Part shown: positions 43,654-51,903 of the stretch, piece by piece
Numbering within the stretch: position 1 is the stretch's first letter
How the letters are laid out: every line of letters begins with the position of its first letter
Source of the DNA: Solwaraspora sp. WMMD792
GTDB lineage: Bacteria > Actinomycetota > Actinomycetes > Mycobacteriales > Micromonosporaceae
Direction: 5' to 3'
Length of the DNA stretch: 64,000 nt
NCBI RefSeq assembly: GCF_029626105.1
Contig: NZ_JARUBH010000009.1
Location: forward strand, 2,418,001 to 2,482,000
Made by a program: the position numbers and the translations under genes
The notes under the pieces: model-generated
What the model was told of the DNA's origin: nothing
Database searches by the model: none
Seen by the model: only the letters and a program-made list of their open reading frames with translations

Positions 43654-45285
43654 GTGAAACTGACGACCGGTACCCGCCGGGCGATCGCCGGCGCGGTCTT
43701 GTCCGCTGCAGCGCTGTGCACCACGGCGGCCTCGGTGGAGTTCACCCCGGCCACCGCCGCCGGGATGCTGCGCGGCGCCGACGTGCCGGCCGACGATCAA
43801 CGGACGGTCGTGGCCGCAGCCGGGTCCTGCCCGGCGCTGACCCCGGCCCGGTTGGCCGGTCAGCTGATGACGGCGTCGCAGTTCAGGTCCGAGCCGGTGC
43901 AGGCGGTCAGCGCCAGCGGCGGTAGGGGTGTCGCCGGGCTGACCGACCCGGTGTGGCGCCGCTGGGCACCCTGGCCGCAGGCGCAACCCACCGACCGCAG
44001 CGCCAGCATCCACGCACTCGCCCGCCACATGTGCCAGCTGGTCGGAGCGCTGCGGGTCGCGCAGGTGCCCGGCGAACCGTGGCGGCTGGCGCTCGCCGCA
44101 CACCAGCTGGGTGTGCCCGAAGTACGCGCCGCCGCCGGGGTGCCGACCGCCGCCGCCGACTACGTCGACACCGTCGAGGGGTACACCCGGTGGTACGCCC
44201 TCTACCCCGCCTTCGGCGGCACCGGCACTCCCGATCCCACCCCGCCGGCGTTACCGGCGACTCAGACGACGGTCAGCCGGGCCACGCCGATCGACGTACC
44301 GGACGAGTACCTCGCGGCCGTGCGCACCGCAGGTGGCGTCTGTCCGACGGTGACACCGGCTCGAATCGCCGCCCAGGTCATGGCCCAGTCCGGTTTCGAC
44401 CCGAACCTGCTCGGACCGACCGGCGGCCAGGGCATCGCACAGTTCCTGCCGCAGATGTGGGTGCAGTACGTCCAGGCAGCCGGCGACGCGACACCGTGGG
44501 ACCCGCAGGTGGCCATCCCGGCGCTGGGCCGCACCATGTGCCGCCTCGTCGAGGAGATGACGCCGCTCAGCGACGACCCGTACCCGCTGGCCCTGGCCGC
44601 GTACCACTGGGGGGCCGGCGCCATCCAGGCGGCCGGTGACGTCGACAGTTCCTCCACCCTCGCCGCCTTCACCGCAATGGTGCACGGCCACGAGAAGTTC
44701 TACGCGGCGGACCCACGGCTCGGCACCGGGGCGGCACCGTCACCGCCGGTTCGCCCGGACCCCACCCCGACGACCGCCGCCGGCACGCCGCCCGCCGACG
44801 CACCCACCCCGGCCGGTACGCCGACCCCCGCGCCCGCCCCGTCCAGCGCCGCACCGAAGGCGACCACCCCGGCGCCGACGGCCCGGTGGCAACTGGTCAG
44901 CCACGCCTCCGACAAGTGCCTGACGCAGCACCACGGGCCGCAGACCGAACGGTCCACCCCGCTGACGATCTCCACCTGCACCGGGGCTGCCAACCAGCTG
45001 TGGGAGTTCCTACCCGACGACACGATCCGCTCCCAGGGCATGTGCATGGATCTGACCAACGGCCGGACCGTCGACCTCACCGTCATCGGCAGCACCCGCT
45101 GCAACGGCACCGCCGCTCAACGGTTCCGCCTCAACGGGGCCGACGACCTGACCTCGCTCAAGGCCTCCGACGCTCGCGGCAAGCTGATGTGCGTCGACGT
45201 GTACGACGGGCGTACGGCCGACGGCAGCCAGGTCATCCTCTGGCCCTGCACCGGTCAGGCGAACGCGAGCTGGAGCCGCCGCTGA
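43654..45285 (+). CDS. Secreted protein: degenerate lytic-transglycosylase-like domains plus ricin-type lectin
   Basis: A 543-residue exported protein. The GTG at 43654 has a GAGGAG site upstream and begins an N-terminal signal (TRRAIAGAVLSAAALCTTAA). Two related domains follow. In each, a CP-x-x-TPARxAxQxM helix resembles soluble lytic transglycosylases (second copy QSGFDPNLLGPTGGQGIAQF), but Gln stands where the catalytic Glu is expected. Copy 1 (near residues 60-170) is more degenerate. A Pro/Thr linker (about 355-410) leads to a C-terminal beta-trefoil of ricin type with Q-x-W-like motifs (ANQLWEF, AAQRFRL, ANASWSRR). It may bind peptidoglycan or glycans without cutting. Confidence 0.8.
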   Translation: MKLTTGTRRAIAGAVLSAAALCTTAASVEFTPATAAGMLRGADVPADDQRTVVAAAGSCPALTPARLAGQLMTASQFRSEPVQAVSASGGRGVAGLTDPVWRRWAPWPQAQPTDRSASIHALARHMCQLVGALRVAQVPGEPWRLALAAHQLGVPEVRAAAGVPTAAADYVDTVEGYTRWYALYPAFGGTGTPDPTPPALPATQTTVSRATPIDVPDEYLAAVRTAGGVCPTVTPARIAAQVMAQSGFDPNLLGPTGGQGIAQFLPQMWVQYVQAAGDATPWDPQVAIPALGRTMCRLVEEMTPLSDDPYPLALAAYHWGAGAIQAAGDVDSSSTLAAFTAMVHGHEKFYAADPRLGTGAAPSPPVRPDPTPTTAAGTPPADAPTPAGTPTPAPAPSSAAPKATTPAPTARWQLVSHASDKCLTQHHGPQTERSTPLTISTCTGAANQLWEFLPDDTIRSQGMCMDLTNGRTVDLTVIGSTRCNGTAAQRFRLNGADDLTSLKASDARGKLMCVDVYDGRTADGSQVILWPCTGQANASWSRR

Positions 45286-45295
45286 CCGGCTGACG

Positions 45296-47158
45296 TCAAG
45301 TCGCAGGCGGCTTCGCGCCGGGCGCCGGGCGACCCGCCGACAGGTCGAGGACCGTGGTGACCCGGGTGTCCGCCGACGTCGTCGCCGTCGTCGGTCCGCC
45401 GCCGTCGACGTCGGCGGCACCGCCGGGCGACGCCGTACCCGACCGATCGGACCCGGCTCCGGGCGTCTGGTCGTCCTCGGCCGTGGCGGAGTTCGCGGAC
45501 CGGACGGCGGACTCGCTGCCGCCCCAGGCACCGGCCCTGGTGTCCGCCGCCTCGGCGGCGGCCGCCTCCACCGGTGCGCCGAGTCGGCGCCGGGCCCAGA
45601 ACAGAGCACCGAGAATGACCAGCACCACCGACGCCACCGCCAGCGGCCAACCGGCCGCCGCGCCGGATCCGCCGTCGCCGTCGTCGACAGGACCACCCGG
45701 ACGGGCACCGCCGGCACCGACCGCCGCTACCGGGTCGACACCGCCCCAGCCGATCTCGTCGTCCCGGTCGGCCGCAGCCGCGAGTTCCGCAGTCTCGGTG
45801 AGCCGTTGCACGACCTCGGCGGCGGTGAGATCCGGTTGCGCGGACCTCAGCAGCGCGGCGACGCCCGCCACATAGGCCGCCGCGTAGACCGTGGCGTCGC
45901 GCGGTTCGGTATCGGACACCGCCGGTGCCACCACGTCGACCTCGCCGGCCGGGTGCTCGGCCACTGGCGTGCCCTGCTCGTCGACTGCGGCGACCCGCAG
46001 TACCGCGTCGGGTGGGCCGGGCGCCGGGTCCAGGTCCGCACCGGACCTGGCCGGCACGACCACAACGCTGTCGTGCTCGGCGACGCCGGCGAGAGCCTGC
46101 ACCACCTGCGGGTCGGACAGATCGACGTAGCCGCCGATCATCAGGACCTCGGCCCCGGTGGACAGTGCCACCTCGATCGCGGTCACCTGATCGGTGACCC
46201 GGGCCCGCGCGTCGGTTTCCACCAGACGCACCGGCAGTACGGTCGCCTCCGGCGCCACTCCGTGGCGGGACCCGGCGCTGTGGTCGGCGGCGACGATCCC
46301 AGCGATGGCGGTGCCGGTGCCGAGACAGTCGGTGCCGGCCCGCCCGGCCCCGGTCACGATGTCCGCCCCCGCGGTCACCCGGCCGGTCAACTCCGGCAGC
46401 GTCGCGTCGACCCCCGAGTCGACGATCGCGACGGTCACCCCGGCTCCCCGGCTACGCGACCAGACCTGGTTCAGCGCCGACCACGGCTGCCCCCAGTCGG
46501 CCAAGCTCGCCTGACAGCCGGAAGTCAGCCAGGGCAGGGCGCCGGAGGCCGTACCCGGTGGCCGGCTCGCCCCCGCCGAGGGCTTCGCTGTCGGTGTCGG
46601 CGAGGCGGACGGCGAGGCGGGGGTCGGGCCCGGCGGGGAACCGGACGGCTGCCCGCCTCCCGGTTGGCCGTTGCCGGTGCCCCCGGGGCGGGGAGTAGAC
46701 GTCGCGTCCGGAGCCGGCGGCTGGGGTGACGGTGCCGGGCTGGTCGGGGCGCTCACCGGGCTGAGATGGCCGTACCGCACGCCCTCCCCGACCGCGTCCC
46801 ACGGCAGCACCAGCTCCCAGCCCGCCCGCAGCACACTCGGATCGACCAGAGCGCCGCCGGTCGGCTGCGGCCGACCGGCGTTGAGGTCGAAGATCTCGGT
46901 GGCCCGGTCGGCGTCGCCGAGCAGCCGGCTGGCGATCAGCCAGAGGTTCTCCGGTCGGCCGTCGACGCTCGCGGCGACAACGTAGTAGAGCTGGTAGCTG
47001 CCGGACGGCCCGGGGTCCGGGGCGGACCGGTGCACCGGTACCGCTGCGACGGCACCGCCCGCCGCTCCGGCCGGCGCGGTGACGCCGAGCGGGCCAGCGG
47101 CGATGACCGCGAGGAGCAGGCCGAAGGCGACCGGTACGCGGCCGCCGCGCATCCTCAT
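45296..47158 (-). CDS. Mycosin-like S8 pseudoprotease with LysM-like domain
   Basis: A 620-residue protein related to MycP, the subtilisin-like protease of type VII secretion. The ATG at 47158 follows AAGGAGG and starts a signal peptide. A LysM-like domain follows (YYVVAASVDG to ELVLPW, about 45-115), then a Pro/Ser linker and the S8 domain. The Asp motif IVDSGVD is kept. The His motif reads CLGTGTAIAG (Thr for His), and the Ser motif reads ATVYAAAYVAG (Val for Ser). The oxyanion Asn is not apparent either. A transmembrane helix (PLAVASVVLVILGALFW) and a cytoplasmic Ala/Thr tail end the protein. It is probably a structural or binding component and not an active protease. Confidence 0.85.
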   Translation of the reverse strand: MRMRGGRVPVAFGLLLAVIAAGPLGVTAPAGAAGGAVAAVPVHRSAPDPGPSGSYQLYYVVAASVDGRPENLWLIASRLLGDADRATEIFDLNAGRPQPTGGALVDPSVLRAGWELVLPWDAVGEGVRYGHLSPVSAPTSPAPSPQPPAPDATSTPRPGGTGNGQPGGGQPSGSPPGPTPASPSASPTPTAKPSAGASRPPGTASGALPWLTSGCQASLADWGQPWSALNQVWSRSRGAGVTVAIVDSGVDATLPELTGRVTAGADIVTGAGRAGTDCLGTGTAIAGIVAADHSAGSRHGVAPEATVLPVRLVETDARARVTDQVTAIEVALSTGAEVLMIGGYVDLSDPQVVQALAGVAEHDSVVVVPARSGADLDPAPGPPDAVLRVAAVDEQGTPVAEHPAGEVDVVAPAVSDTEPRDATVYAAAYVAGVAALLRSAQPDLTAAEVVQRLTETAELAAAADRDDEIGWGGVDPVAAVGAGGARPGGPVDDGDGGSGAAAGWPLAVASVVLVILGALFWARRRLGAPVEAAAAEAADTRAGAWGGSESAVRSANSATAEDDQTPGAGSDRSGTASPGGAADVDGGGPTTATTSADTRVTTVLDLSAGRPAPGAKPPAT

Positions 47159-47231
47159 CAGATCGTTCCTCCTTGATCGGGTGCCGGTGATCCGGCGGTC
47201 CGCTACGGCATGGACGACGGCGCGATGTCCT

Positions 47232-47267
47232 AGGTTCACCACCACTAGGGAAGTACATCGTGAACCT
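47232..47267. promoter_or_regulatory. Inverted repeat AGGTTCAC-N20-GTGAACCT
   Basis: A perfect 8-bp inverted repeat with a 20-base spacer lies in the gap between divergent genes starting at 47158 (minus) and 47347 (plus). Half-site centres are 28 bp apart. It is a candidate operator for shared control of the two LysM-like domain genes. Confidence 0.4.
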
Positions 47268-47346
47268 TTGCATATGCTGCTTCGTCCCAGCGTTGGCAGA
47301 GCTTTGATGGCTGGCGGGGCCGTCCCGCGCAGCGGCAGGAGTGGGC

Positions 47347-48627
47347 ATGCGGCACCGATCGGAGATCCGCCACGGCCTGGTGAGGCGGGCGGGCCGGATC
47401 GTCGCCGTCGCGGTGTGCGCGACGGCGGTCAGCGTACCGACCGGGTGGGCCGATGCCCGACCGGCCGGCGCTGGTCCGGCACCCGACGTCAGCTCCACCC
47501 AGGATGCCGCGACCACGGGCAACGTGCGGTACTACGTCGTCGGTCAGCAGCCGGGCGGTGAGCGGGACTTCCTGTTCGCTATCGCCGCTCGCACGCTCGG
47601 CGATGGCCGACGGTACCCAGAGATCTTCGATCTGAACGTGGGGCGGACGCAGCCCGACGGTGGACGGTTGACCGATCCGACCGTCCTGGAGCCGGGCTGG
47701 GTGCTACGGCTGCCCGACGACGCGCGCGGTCCGGGCGTCCGGTACGGGCCGTTGCCGGCAGCCGACGGTGTGTCGACCGGGCCGCAGCTGCCGACCGTCG
47801 GCGGTGCGCGGCAGCCGGACCCGGGATCCGAACTGCTGTTGCGGGGCGGGGCGGCGATGGTCGCGGTAGGGCTGTTCGCTCTCGCGGTGGTAGTGCTGCG
47901 CCGAGGCGGCGGACGTCGACCGGCTACCAAGGCGGTCCGGCCGGCGTCCAGGGCGGTCCGGCCGGCATCCGCGCTGGTGCCGGCTCCGGCGACCGGACCG
48001 GCTCCGGCAGCCGACCTGACCGCCCGGCCGGCCCCGACCTCCGACCCGATGCCGACGACCGGGCCACCGGAGAGTTCGGCCGAGGACGACCGTCGGCTCG
48101 CCCACCTCGAGGTGCGGCTGCGGGTGGGTGACGATCCGGCGGTACTGCGGCTGACCGGCCTACGGCGGCCACGCGGCGACACGCCGTACGGCTGGCGGTC
48201 GGCGGAAGCGGACACCGACCAGCCGGGATCGGAAACGACGCTCGACGTCGGCACCGGCATCGGAGGGCAGTTCTGGATCGAGCTGCGGCAGGCGCCCGAC
48301 GTACTCGCCGTGACCGGGCCGGCCGACGCCCGCGAACGGGTCGCCCGGCTGCTCGCCACCCGGCTGCTGGCCGCCGGGGCCGCCGTCACCGTCGTCGGCG
48401 ACGGGCTCACCACGCTGCCGCCGGGCTGCCGGCGCTACCCCGCCGACCTGGCTGCACTCGCCGACGACGACGCGGCACGGACAGTGGTCACCCTGGTCAC
48501 CGACCCCGCACCGAGTCAGTTGGCGGCACTGGCGGCGCTGGTCGAACGGCCCACCCCGGCCACCGTGCCGATAGTGGTCACCGCAGGGCCGCCGGCCCGC
48601 TGGACCTTGCAGATAGTCGATGGTTGA
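47347..48627 (+). CDS. Membrane protein with extracytoplasmic LysM-like domain
   Basis: A 426-residue protein. The ATG at 47347 has GGAG five bases upstream. A signal peptide is followed by a LysM-like domain (RYYVVGQQPGGERDFLFAIA to WVLRLPDD) closely matching that of the divergent mycosin-like protein, including EIFDLNVGRTQPDGG. A transmembrane helix (GGAAMVAVGLFALAVVVLRR, near residue 170) and a Pro/Ala linker follow. The cytoplasmic domain of about 180 residues is alpha/beta in character and has DVLAVTGPADARERVARLLA. The 3' end overlaps the convergent sigma factor gene by 50 bases. It is probably part of the type VII-associated envelope apparatus. Confidence 0.78.
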   Translation: MRHRSEIRHGLVRRAGRIVAVAVCATAVSVPTGWADARPAGAGPAPDVSSTQDAATTGNVRYYVVGQQPGGERDFLFAIAARTLGDGRRYPEIFDLNVGRTQPDGGRLTDPTVLEPGWVLRLPDDARGPGVRYGPLPAADGVSTGPQLPTVGGARQPDPGSELLLRGGAAMVAVGLFALAVVVLRRGGGRRPATKAVRPASRAVRPASALVPAPATGPAPAADLTARPAPTSDPMPTTGPPESSAEDDRRLAHLEVRLRVGDDPAVLRLTGLRRPRGDTPYGWRSAEADTDQPGSETTLDVGTGIGGQFWIELRQAPDVLAVTGPADARERVARLLATRLLAAGAAVTVVGDGLTTLPPGCRRYPADLAALADDDAARTVVTLVTDPAPSQLAALAALVERPTPATVPIVVTAGPPARWTLQIVDG

Positions 48628-49159
48628 CCGGGGCGGCAACGGGGTCGAGCAGCTCCCGCAATGCCTGCAGAGCGTAGAACGTGCGCGATTTGACGGTACC
48701 AACGGGCACCCCGAGCCGCTGCGCGGCCTCCTGGCCGGATCGTTCGTGCAGATAGACCTCGACGAGTACGGTGCGCTGCCGCTCCGGCAGCGCGTCCAGC
48801 GCGGCGTGCACCACTCCCGCATCGATCGCCCGCTCGACCGGGTCGTTGTCGTCCGGATGGTCGTCGAGCAGGTCCCCGACGAGCTCGACCGGACGGGTGG
48901 TCCGCAGGTCGTCGATGGCGACGTTGCGGGCGACGGTGTAGAGCCAGGACCGTCGCCACTCACCGGTCTCGGTGCGCGACTCCGGGTGCCGCCACGCCCG
49001 CACCAGGGTCTCCTGCAGCAGGTCCTCGGCCCGGTACCGGTCCCCGTTGGTGAGCCGGACCAGGTAGCGCAACAGGCCCGGCGCCGGGCCGTCGTAGAGC
49101 GCACGCAGCTGCGCGTCGAGGCCGGCTGATGCCGACGCAGCGCCGGGGTGCACGGTCAT
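48578..49159 (-). CDS. ECF RNA polymerase sigma factor
   Basis: A 193-residue extracytoplasmic-function sigma factor. Region 2 reads RYRAEDLLQETLVRAWRHPE and WLYTVARNVAIDDLR. Region 4 reads LPERQRTVLVEVYLHERSGQ followed by GVPVGTVKSRTF. The ATG at 49159 is the start. No zinc-finger anti-sigma gene is adjacent; the convergent membrane protein at 47347 is the nearest candidate partner but has no such motif. It probably drives genes of this locus, for example the divergent gene at 49339. Confidence 0.93.
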   Translation of the reverse strand: MTVHPGAASASAGLDAQLRALYDGPAPGLLRYLVRLTNGDRYRAEDLLQETLVRAWRHPESRTETGEWRRSWLYTVARNVAIDDLRTTRPVELVGDLLDDHPDDNDPVERAIDAGVVHAALDALPERQRTVLVEVYLHERSGQEAAQRLGVPVGTVKSRTFYALQALRELLDPVAAPVNHRLSARSSGPAALR

Positions 49160-49338
49160 CTTCGTTGTCGTCCTCGTACGGGTGGCTGGCTCTACGCGAC
49201 GGTATGGAGGTCGACGATGATGCGGCAAGGCAAAGTGTCCGATCCCCCAGCCAACGCCTGGAGGATCCCATCTCGACACGGATTGTTAACCGACGGCGTC
49301 TCCCTGGCACCAGGCCACCATGGTAGGGATTGAGCGAC

Positions 49339-51903
49339 ATGACCCTGGTACCTCACACCTCCAAGCCTGCGCACGATGTCGCCCCGCATCGCATCACCCT
49401 GACGACCACCGTCGGAGGCGGACTGGCCGAACCGGACAGGCCGCAGACCGCGCTCACCGCCGGAGAGCTCGCCAGGATGGTCGTCCGGGCCGGCGGCGGA
49501 GGCCGTGACGTGCAGGTGCTGGTCCCGGACGGTGCCCGGCACACCGCGGTGCTGCTGGCGCTCGCCGATCTACTCGGCCGGGACGTGCTGATCGTCCCGG
49601 CGGGCGCGGTTGCGAGCCGGCCGGCCGCGGACGCGGACGAACCGACCCCGGTGGACCGGACGACCGGTGCCGTGGTCGACTGGCTGCACGTCCAGCCGCC
49701 GTCGATGTCGACCAGCCTGCCCGGTTGGTACGACCTCGACGGTGGTCGGGTCCGGCCCCGTCGAGGCTGGGCCACCCTGCCGCTGCCCCGGGGTCTGTCC
49801 TTCACCACCCGTGAGGCGTTCCCGGTCGCCCGGGCCGCCGCAGCGCGGCTCGCCGGTGGTCATCCCGGGCTGGCCACCGTCGCGTTCAGCGTCGACGGCG
49901 ACACACCGCTGCTGAGCGGATACGACGGCGTACGCACCGCTGCGTCCGGAACCGACCTGGCGGCTGCGCTGGCCGCCGTTCCGCTGTACGGCGGCGACCT
50001 GCGAGTCTGGCCGCAGGTGCCTGACCACCAACCGGCTTCCGGCCAGGGCTGCGCCAGCGGCGACCACAACGCTCCGGCGGACCCGAGCGGTCACCCGGCG
50101 GATCCGCGCGTCGACCCAGCGGACCGGGTCCTGTTCCCCGGCCTCGGCGCCGAGGTCACCGCCGGCCTCGCGGCATACCTGGCCGAACTGGCGGGACGCG
50201 TCGGTGCCACGGTCTGGGCACCGCCGACCGGTAGCCGGGTGGTGCTCCTCGACGGGGTCCGTGACCTCGCCGTTCGCGACCGCGACGGCCACCAGCGCGG
50301 CTGGCAGGCCTTCCGGCCGCCCGGCCCGGACCATCCGGACCGGTTCTGGTCCGACCGCGACGGACGGCTGGCGCCGGTCGGCGGAACCATGGACGCGGGC
50401 CTGTCGACCGCCGAGATCCGGCTCCAGCACCTGGGCGAGACCGGCGACGACGCGGCTGAAGAGACCGGCGAGGATGCTCCGCACGCACCGGCGGCCAGCG
50501 GTGTCGAACTGGTCAGCGTGGCCACCGAGGCCCGGCCGGCGGCGTTGCGCCGCTGGGCGACGGTCCGGCGACGCGACGGGCAGTTCCGGGTCGAGCTGGC
50601 GGTGCTGGACGACGGACGGTTGGCAGCCCGCCACGGCGACGGCGGGCTGCTCGCCCTCGGGCCACGGGAGCTACCGGCGCTGCTGCGCAGGGCCGGTTGG
50701 GCCGGCCAGGACCTGGCCCTGTTGATCTCGGTTCCACCGGAGGGTTTCGGGCAATTGCGGGCCCACGTGACAGCACTCGCCGACCAGATTCCCGCCGAGA
50801 TCTGGGTGCCGGAGCCGGGGGCGCGACTGGCCGTGGTGCAGGGGCAGCCGCGGTCGTTGCGGGCCGCCGGTGAGCCGGCCCGGTGGTGCCGGCTGGCACC
50901 GTCCGCACCCGGCGCCACCGACCTGGTCACCGTGTCCGGGCGGTGGCGCAGCCACGACGGCTGGCTGGTACCGACGTCGGCGTCGCCCGGCCAGGGCCGG
51001 CTCACCACCGATCCACCGGCGACCGATCCACCGCCAACCGGCCGGCGACCGTCGATGGTCCCGGCCGCCCGGGGCAGCCGCGGGCACGGCGTGACCTGGT
51101 TGCCGGAGCGGCCCATGGTGAACGCCGAGCCGGTCGAGCTGTACGTCCCGGTCGGGCAGCCCGCTGCCCGGATCGCGGCCGAGGGACTGCCCACGGCGGA
51201 GCTGTTCGTCGTCGGTCAACTCGACGCGGACCGGCTCCGGACGGCACACCCCGACGCGGTGGCGCTGCGGGTGTCGGTGGCCCCAGGCGGGGCGGTGGTG
51301 ACGACGGGGCTCGACGAGACCGCGCCCGCCGAGGTCCGCCACCTGCTGCGCGGTGTGGACAGCTACCTGCTGCCGGCCGGATGGTTGGACCGGGTCCAGG
51401 TGACCCAGGGCTGGACACCGGCGGGCCCCGGCGAGTGGCGGGCACAGCCGGACCTCGCTCCGACCTCGTTGTTCCTGCGTTGCACCGGCGCGCGGCACGG
51501 TGCTGACGGCCTGCCCAACGACGTGGTCCGCTGGCCGGCGGGGCGGCGCGCCGCGACCGCGTACGCCGTGCTGCCGGCCGCCGGCGGGCCTGACGGCGAC
51601 CAGCTGGTGGTTTCCGACTCCCGACCGGCGACACCTGCCGACGGGGTGCGGTTGGTGCGGTTACGGATCGAGCCGGGCCAGGCGATCGACGTCGCGGCCA
51701 GCGCCGGCCGAATCGCGCCGCTGGCTGCGGTACGGTCCCGGCTGGTGGCGCTCAACGCCGCCGGTGTCGAGGTGCTGTTGCCGCCGCGCAACTACGACCG
51801 GGTCACCGTGACCCGGGTGTACGGCGCCGAGGGCGGCCACTGGGTCCTTCGTGCCCGGCGGGTCGAGCTGCCGTTGGCGACGCTGCTCACCCAGCCCGGC
51901 TGA
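49339..51903 (+). CDS. Multi-module protein sharing a domain with the giant protein
   Basis: A protein of about 854 residues of unknown function. It contains at least three related alpha/beta modules: GELARMVVRAGGGG to GRDVLIVPAG; EVTAGLAAYLAELAGRVGAT leading to a GWQAFRP end; and LPALLRRAGWAGQDLALLIS to AEIWVPEPG. The same module closes the 3056-residue giant protein encoded convergently (GQLARMTAPLAG to a WQLFSP end). Similar domains occur at the ends of giant actinobacterial toxin-like proteins. There is no signal peptide or membrane segment. The ATG at 49339 is preferred over a TTG at 49330. It may be a partner or chaperone of the giant protein. Confidence 0.78.
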   Translation: MTLVPHTSKPAHDVAPHRITLTTTVGGGLAEPDRPQTALTAGELARMVVRAGGGGRDVQVLVPDGARHTAVLLALADLLGRDVLIVPAGAVASRPAADADEPTPVDRTTGAVVDWLHVQPPSMSTSLPGWYDLDGGRVRPRRGWATLPLPRGLSFTTREAFPVARAAAARLAGGHPGLATVAFSVDGDTPLLSGYDGVRTAASGTDLAAALAAVPLYGGDLRVWPQVPDHQPASGQGCASGDHNAPADPSGHPADPRVDPADRVLFPGLGAEVTAGLAAYLAELAGRVGATVWAPPTGSRVVLLDGVRDLAVRDRDGHQRGWQAFRPPGPDHPDRFWSDRDGRLAPVGGTMDAGLSTAEIRLQHLGETGDDAAEETGEDAPHAPAASGVELVSVATEARPAALRRWATVRRRDGQFRVELAVLDDGRLAARHGDGGLLALGPRELPALLRRAGWAGQDLALLISVPPEGFGQLRAHVTALADQIPAEIWVPEPGARLAVVQGQPRSLRAAGEPARWCRLAPSAPGATDLVTVSGRWRSHDGWLVPTSASPGQGRLTTDPPATDPPPTGRRPSMVPAARGSRGHGVTWLPERPMVNAEPVELYVPVGQPAARIAAEGLPTAELFVVGQLDADRLRTAHPDAVALRVSVAPGGAVVTTGLDETAPAEVRHLLRGVDSYLLPAGWLDRVQVTQGWTPAGPGEWRAQPDLAPTSLFLRCTGARHGADGLPNDVVRWPAGRRAATAYAVLPAAGGPDGDQLVVSDSRPATPADGVRLVRLRIEPGQAIDVAASAGRIAPLAAVRSRLVALNAAGVEVLLPPRNYDRVTVTRVYGAEGGHWVLRARRVELPLATLLTQPG

